Shown here: positions 60,207-64,000 of the stretch, in pieces
Layout of the letters: every line of letters begins with the position of its first letter
Position numbering within the stretch: the first letter of the stretch is position 1
Assembly: GCA_910586715.1 (NCBI GenBank)
Contig: CAJUJG010000007.1
Span: 8,517-72,516, forward strand
Reading direction: 5' to 3'
DNA length: 64,000 nucleotides
Source: an uncultured Lachnospiraceae bacterium
GTDB lineage: Bacteria; Bacillota; Clostridia; Lachnospirales; Lachnospiraceae
Position numbers and translations under genes: made by a program
The notes under the pieces: model-generated
The model's input: only the letters and a program-made list of their open reading frames with translations
Told to the model about the DNA's origin: nothing
The model's database searches: none

Positions 60207-60240
60207 CCTTCATGATACCTTACTAAGCACATCATGAAGG
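60207..60240. promoter_or_regulatory. Inverted repeat upstream of the GH35 gene
   Basis: CCTTCATGAT (60207-60216) and ATCATGAAGG (60231-60240) form a perfect 10-bp inverted repeat with a 14-base spacer, about 45 bases before the GH35 start. It could be an operator or an edge of the relaxase relic. Confidence 0.5.
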
Positions 60241-60252
60241 CCCGCGTGGCAT

Positions 60253-60609
60253 TTGTCAAGCTCCAGTCCTGATTGGACATATCTCAAAGGCGTGATGAAC
60301 GGCAAGATTACAATCCCGACAAAGGCGTGGAAAGAAGAATACACCAAGCTGACCGCCGAGAGGAAAACGCTCAATCAGCGGTATCTTGCATTGAAAGAGG
60401 AAGTGAAAGAAGCGGAGAAAATCAGAAAGAGCGTTTACAGTATCTTGCGGCAGGAACAGCGGGAACCGCAAACAGTACGGGAAAAAAGCGTAAATTTCTA
60501 TTGTATTCTCCTCGCTACCATATTGATACCCATATCCCGTTCCGAAATTGGACTGATTATTCTATTTTATCCCGCATGGAATCCGCTTTCGCCTGCTTTA
60601 TCAAGGTAA
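60253..60609 (+). pseudogene. C-terminal relic of a conjugative-element relaxase
   Basis: About 70 residues (YLKGVMNGKITIPTKAWKEE, then YTKLTAERKTLNQRYLALKE and AEKIRKSVYSILRQEQREP) resemble the coiled C-terminus of MobA/VirD2-like relaxases of clostridial integrative elements. The catalytic N-terminus is missing and the sequence after about residue 80 no longer fits. It overlaps the end of the lipoprotein gene on the other strand. It is a footprint of a lost mobile element. Confidence 0.65.
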
Positions 60610-61249
60610 TGCTATATACTTCCCCCAACTGCGCCGGATACGTTTCCATAATGCTCCCGTCATACGCAATTTCAATCACATCACCCGCCTGAAGCTGCGT
60701 TCCTTCTATATTTGGTATGTGAAATTGGTCAGCGGAATCCAATTCCAAGGAACCTTCCACAGGCTCTGCCAAAATAGACGTGTTTGAACATTCCAGCACA
60801 ATCGCCTGAAAGGTTACTGCCACAGGCGGATTTTGTTCGGCAATGCGATATAATTCCTCTATTTTTTCCTCCAACGACGATTTTGGGATATAAATCCCTT
60901 GATAAGGCTGCTCCACATACTCCGTGTTTTTATCCTTATAATAGTAAAGCGTCGTTACCGTGTCATGGCAGTTTAAGGATATTGTAATATAGTCTTGATT
61001 TACCGGTGCATCTGTTATAGACTCCATGTTGGACATTTTCATATCAGACAAAATGGCATAAAATGCGTCAATAAACGCCGTTGCTTCCTCCGCCGTATTT
61101 GGTGAAAACGCCAATTTGTCACCATCGGAAACACCAATTGATATAATGTCCTCCCGTTCCGGAAGCCAAACAGGATTCTCTGTTTTTCCGCAAGCCGTAA
61201 ATACAGTCATTATCAATAGAACCGCAATCATGATTATGCATTTTTTCAT
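60557..61249 (-). CDS. Hypothetical lipoprotein, 230 residues
   Basis: A lipoprotein signal ends at FTAC (cysteine near 20). The N-terminal half (about 35-135) and a second, beta-rich segment near 140-225 (VTFQAIVLECSNTSILAEP, VEGSLELDSADQFHIPN, LQAGDVIEIAYDG) look like two small domains; the second is like DUF3221-type folds, a tentative match. AAAGGAG precedes the ATG. Role unknown; it lies 34 bases after the MATE gene stop in the opposite sense of transcription order (MATE is downstream). Confidence 0.65.
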   Translation of the reverse strand: MKKCIIMIAVLLIMTVFTACGKTENPVWLPEREDIISIGVSDGDKLAFSPNTAEEATAFIDAFYAILSDMKMSNMESITDAPVNQDYITISLNCHDTVTTLYYYKDKNTEYVEQPYQGIYIPKSSLEEKIEELYRIAEQNPPVAVTFQAIVLECSNTSILAEPVEGSLELDSADQFHIPNIEGTQLQAGDVIEIAYDGSIMETYPAQLGEVYSITLIKQAKADSMRDKIE

Positions 61250-61283
61250 CTTGAAACAATACTCCTTTCACAAACCACACATA

Positions 61284-62630
61284 TTACACCCCCGCCATCT
61301 GCCTGCTGAACTGTTTTCGAAAAACCCCCCGAAAATATATCATCTCCACAATCGCCGTAATGCTCCATGAGAAAATATAGAGCAGATACAACGACGGTAT
61401 TGTCCTAAAGCAAGCAAACACCGTATAAACCCATATAATTCGGAAAACGCAGGAACCCATAATCACAATCACCGTCGGCACAACACTCTTACCAAGCCCC
61501 CTTGACGCCGCAATTGCATTGTCCATAAACGCGGAAAAAGCGTAAGAAAATCCCATAATCACAAGTCGTTTCATTCCTGCGTCAATCACTGCGGTTTCTG
61601 GTGTAAATAATCCCAAAAACTGCCGTCCAAACAGCTCCAGCAAAAGCCCAAGCACCGCACCCGCGCCAAACGAATACGCCAGCGTTATTATATATGTTTT
61701 CCGCACGCGCTCTTTGTCGCGTGCCCCGTAATTCTGCCCTATAAAACTGCTGCACGCCGTGTAAAATGCCGCCATCACATCATACACCAGTCCGTCCGCA
61801 TTTGCCGCCGCCGAATTGCCTGCCACCATTGTCGCGTCAAAAGTATTGACGCCAAACTGGATAAACAGATTCGCAAGCTGAAAAATCCCATACTGCACGG
61901 CGGACGGAAATCCAATCGTCATAATCGCCGACGCCATCTTTACATTCAGACGAAGCCTTGAAAAACAAAGTCCGTACACTTCCTTGCTGCGAAACAGCGA
62001 ACCCAAAATCAAAGCCGCCGAAATGTACTGTGAAATGACGCTTGCAAGCGCCACACCCGCCACGTCCAATTTACATACAATCACAAAAAACAGGTTCAGT
62101 ACAATATTGATAATCCCCGCCGCCGTCAGATAATATAGCGGCTTTTTCGTATTTCCCACCGCGCTGAACACCGCATTGCCGTAATTGTAAACGGCAAGCG
62201 CCGGCATACCAAGAAAATAAATACGAAGATACAGCGCTGCTCCCGCAATCAGTTCGTCCTTTGTATGCAACAGACTTAAAATATCATGCGCAAACAGCAG
62301 ACCTGCCGCCATAATGACAATCCCTGTAAACAGACAGATTATCACTGCCGTATGTGTCGCGTCCTCCACGTCCTTTGGTCTTTTTGCCCCCAAATAGCGG
62401 GCAATCAGGACGTTCACGCCGCCTGCCATACCAATCAGAAAGCCGGTAAACAGCGTGACAAGCGTTGTCGTGGAACCGACCGCTCCTAAAGCAATGGAGC
62501 CTGCAAAGCGTCCCACAACGGCAATGTCCGCCATATTAAATAACACCTGTAATAAATTAGAAATCATCAAAGGGAGACTGAAAACAAATATCTGCTTCCA
62601 AAGATTGCCCTTTGTCAAATCCTGCTCCAT
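61284..62630 (-). CDS. MATE family efflux transporter
   Basis: A 448-residue multidrug and toxin extrusion protein with twelve helices. Family signs are LPLMISNLLQVLFNMADIAVVGRFAG near the start (helix 1-2 region, two adjoining parts) and the second-half repeat FIGQNYGARDKERVRK. It likely exports cationic compounds by sodium or proton antiport. AAAGGA lies twelve bases before the ATG. The gene follows the dehydrogenase by 17 bases and is followed by the lipoprotein gene on the same strand, so the three or four genes here may form one operon. Confidence 0.9.
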   Translation of the reverse strand: MEQDLTKGNLWKQIFVFSLPLMISNLLQVLFNMADIAVVGRFAGSIALGAVGSTTTLVTLFTGFLIGMAGGVNVLIARYLGAKRPKDVEDATHTAVIICLFTGIVIMAAGLLFAHDILSLLHTKDELIAGAALYLRIYFLGMPALAVYNYGNAVFSAVGNTKKPLYYLTAAGIINIVLNLFFVIVCKLDVAGVALASVISQYISAALILGSLFRSKEVYGLCFSRLRLNVKMASAIMTIGFPSAVQYGIFQLANLFIQFGVNTFDATMVAGNSAAANADGLVYDVMAAFYTACSSFIGQNYGARDKERVRKTYIITLAYSFGAGAVLGLLLELFGRQFLGLFTPETAVIDAGMKRLVIMGFSYAFSAFMDNAIAASRGLGKSVVPTVIVIMGSCVFRIIWVYTVFACFRTIPSLYLLYIFSWSITAIVEMIYFRGVFRKQFSRQMAGV

Positions 62631-62647
62631 TTTATCATCATGTCCTT

Positions 62648-63604
62648 TTAGATTACAATATTTCGTTCTTTTCCGTTCAAAAAGCTCTCAATGTTCTGAT
62701 AAACCTCTTTTGCACACCGCTCCCTTGCCTCGTGGCTGCCCCATGCCATATGCGGCGTAATCAAAAGCTTCGTGCTGTCCTTGATTTTGCCAAGCGGATT
62801 GTCTGCCGCAATCGGCTCCTTCACAAGCACGTCTAACCCCGCCGCCGCGATTGTGCCGTTTACGAGTGCGTCATAAAGCGCCTGCTCGTCCACCACCGGA
62901 CCGCGTGCCACATTAATCAAAATTGCCGTTTTCTTCATTTTTGCAAGCGCCTGCGCATTGATGATATTCTGCGTCCTGTCCGTCAGCGGGCAGTGCAGCG
63001 ACAAAATATCGCTTTGAGCAAGCAGCGTATCAAAACCCACGCGCTCATAATCTGTTGAGGTATTGTTCCCTGACGCCGAATAATAAATCACGCGGCACCC
63101 GAATACCTTTGCAATTTCCGCCACCTTCCTGCCGATATTCCCAAGTCCGATAATGCCCCATGTCTTTCCCTCAAGCTCCGTAAAAAACGGCTCGAAGCAT
63201 GTGAAAATCGGGCACTTTTCATAATTCCCGTTTTTGACATATGTATCGTAAACCGGCAGCTTTTCCAACAAATAAAGCGCCATTGCAAACGTGTGCTGCG
63301 CTACGATTGGCGTGGAATATCCTACCACGTTTGTCACGCGGATACCATGTGCCTTGCAAAAATCAAGGTCAACATTGTTGTAGCCTGTCGCGGTTTCGCA
63401 GATAAGCTTTAGATTATTCGCACCGTTCAGCGTTGTTGCATTGAGCGGCGCTTTGTTTGCAATAATAATATCCGCGTCCGCCACACGCTGCGCGACCTCG
63501 TCTGCCGTTGTGTTTTCGTAATAAACAGTTTCCCCGAAATCATTATAAAACGAAATATCCAAATCGGTTCCTAAACTGTTTTTTTCTAAAATTACGAGTT
63601 TCAT
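62648..63604 (-). CDS. D-2-hydroxyacid dehydrogenase
   Basis: A 318-residue NAD-dependent enzyme of the D-isomer-specific 2-hydroxyacid dehydrogenase family. The nucleotide-binding GLGNIG is at 153-158; catalytic residues are R234 in VARGPVV, E263 in KEP and H285 in TPHMAW. The family includes glycerate, lactate and hydroxypyruvate enzymes; the closest by motif is glycerate/hydroxypyruvate type, but the substrate is not certain. AAAAGGAG precedes the ATG. It forms a tight leftward cluster with the DUF3788 gene upstream and MATE downstream. Confidence 0.9.
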   Translation of the reverse strand: MKLVILEKNSLGTDLDISFYNDFGETVYYENTTADEVAQRVADADIIIANKAPLNATTLNGANNLKLICETATGYNNVDLDFCKAHGIRVTNVVGYSTPIVAQHTFAMALYLLEKLPVYDTYVKNGNYEKCPIFTCFEPFFTELEGKTWGIIGLGNIGRKVAEIAKVFGCRVIYYSASGNNTSTDYERVGFDTLLAQSDILSLHCPLTDRTQNIINAQALAKMKKTAILINVARGPVVDEQALYDALVNGTIAAAGLDVLVKEPIAADNPLGKIKDSTKLLITPHMAWGSHEARERCAKEVYQNIESFLNGKERNIVI

Positions 63605-63625
63605 GGTTTATATCTCCTTTTTTCT

Positions 63626-64000
63626 CTATTTTCTATTTGGTTTTCTTTTAATGCTCAATAATCTGATAAAATCATCAAACAAAGAAGTGTCTGTCGGCTT
63701 AAACATCATCCATTTCCCATCGTGATAAGTTTGTGTTTCATCATAAATTTTTTGAACTTCCTCCCCGTAATGTTCTCTGTCTTTTTCAAATTTTAAGCGT
63801 TCCTCTTTTCCTAAGATAATCATAAATCCTACACAATTTTCTCTTGCATAAAGTGCACATAGCGTTTTACCGCCTCGACGGTATTTATATTCATATGTCC
63901 AGGCTTTACCGCCTTTGTCCCACAGACAATCCATATCATATTGTTCGTCAATTTGAGCACATAATTTGTTCCATATCTCAAATAAAGGTTCTCCAACCAA
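63626..64000 (-). CDS. DUF3788 family protein, 5' end outside the window
   Basis: The visible 124 residues include the family stretch WTYEYKYRRGGKTLCALYA and VGFMIILGKEE, and the end YHDGKWMMFKP. The frame is open to the right edge, and family members are usually slightly longer, so the true start lies beyond 64000. DUF3788 proteins have no known function. It is 21 bases upstream of the dehydrogenase gene. Confidence 0.75.
   Translation of the reverse strand: MVGEPLFEIWNKLCAQIDEQYDMDCLWDKGGKAWTYEYKYRRGGKTLCALYARENCVGFMIILGKEERLKFEKDREHYGEEVQKIYDETQTYHDGKWMMFKPTDTSLFDDFIRLLSIKRKPNRK

Noticed and set aside
1..64000. CRISPR arrays, tRNA or rRNA genes, complete insertion sequences
   Set aside because: No regularly spaced repeats, no tRNA cloverleaf with the conserved T-loop, and no transposase with flanking inverted repeats were found by reading.

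Overview
The window looks like chromosome of an anaerobic, low-to-mid GC Clostridia bacterium, most probably a gut or rumen Lachnospiraceae. The evidence is the Gram-positive type Shine-Dalgarno sites (AAAGGAGG), the anaerobe oxygen-defence proteins (a PerR-type regulator, a reverse rubrerythrin and a flavin reductase-rubredoxin fusion), YesM/YesN-type two-component systems, LuxS/Pfs, BioY as the only visible biotin function, and three galactosidases. The species assignment is inference. No rRNA, tRNA, CRISPR array or complete insertion sequence was seen.

Layout. Positions 1-6.5 kb hold a MerR regulator, a small hypothetical gene, an RluA-type pseudouridine synthase, an OmpR-type two-component system, a divergent perR-reverse rubrerythrin operon with a clear PerR-type box, and a BrnT/BrnA toxin-antitoxin pair. 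6.6-16.3 kb is one leftward galactose-type uptake and sensing locus: YesN-type regulator, YesM-type kinase, a membrane-anchored sugar-binding protein, a binding lipoprotein, then mglB-mglA-mglC and a small repeat-bearing membrane protein. Reading right from there is a chemoreceptor translationally coupled to an FMN-binding lipoprotein, then an unrecognised 683-residue membrane/coiled-coil protein. 21.3-28.6 kb holds bioY behind a double BirA operator and a giant (about 2200 residue) secreted multidomain surface protein. 28.8-31.8 kb holds a SprA-like putative metalloprotease, a Cys-rich protein and an EAL protein. 31.8-45.2 kb holds alpha-galactosidase GH36, an M19 dipeptidase, the flavoredoxin-rubredoxin, a GGDEF protein, an AgrC/AgrA-like pair, and a second TCS divergent from a BcrA-type ABC exporter with a fused double permease. 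45.3-47.9 kb is an accessory, decaying segment with small orphan genes, a frameshifted HTH-membrane gene and toxin-antitoxin remnants. 47.9-64 kb holds a GntR (YtrA-type)-ABC operon, a LuxR/MotA-like pair, beta-galactosidases GH42 and GH35, pfs-luxS, an isochorismatase-like hydrolase, a relaxase remnant, a lipoprotein, a MATE exporter, a D-2-hydroxyacid dehydrogenase and a DUF3788 gene that runs off the right end.

How it fits together. Galactose and galactosides are the dominant metabolic theme: an Mgl-type importer under a dedicated sensory system, plus GH36, GH42 and GH35 enzymes that have no signal peptide and so act in the cytoplasm. Regulation is dense: four two-component systems, two c-di-GMP enzymes, a chemoreceptor, several one-component regulators, and operators readable directly in the DNA (PerR box, BirA boxes, GntR operator, 11-bp-phased repeats for an OmpR-type regulator). 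The least explained items are a dispersed roughly 105-bp element whose two copies keep the same fold with different stem sequences, the FMN lipoprotein-chemoreceptor couple, the fused permease, the 683-residue coiled-coil membrane protein and the LuxR/MotA-like pair.
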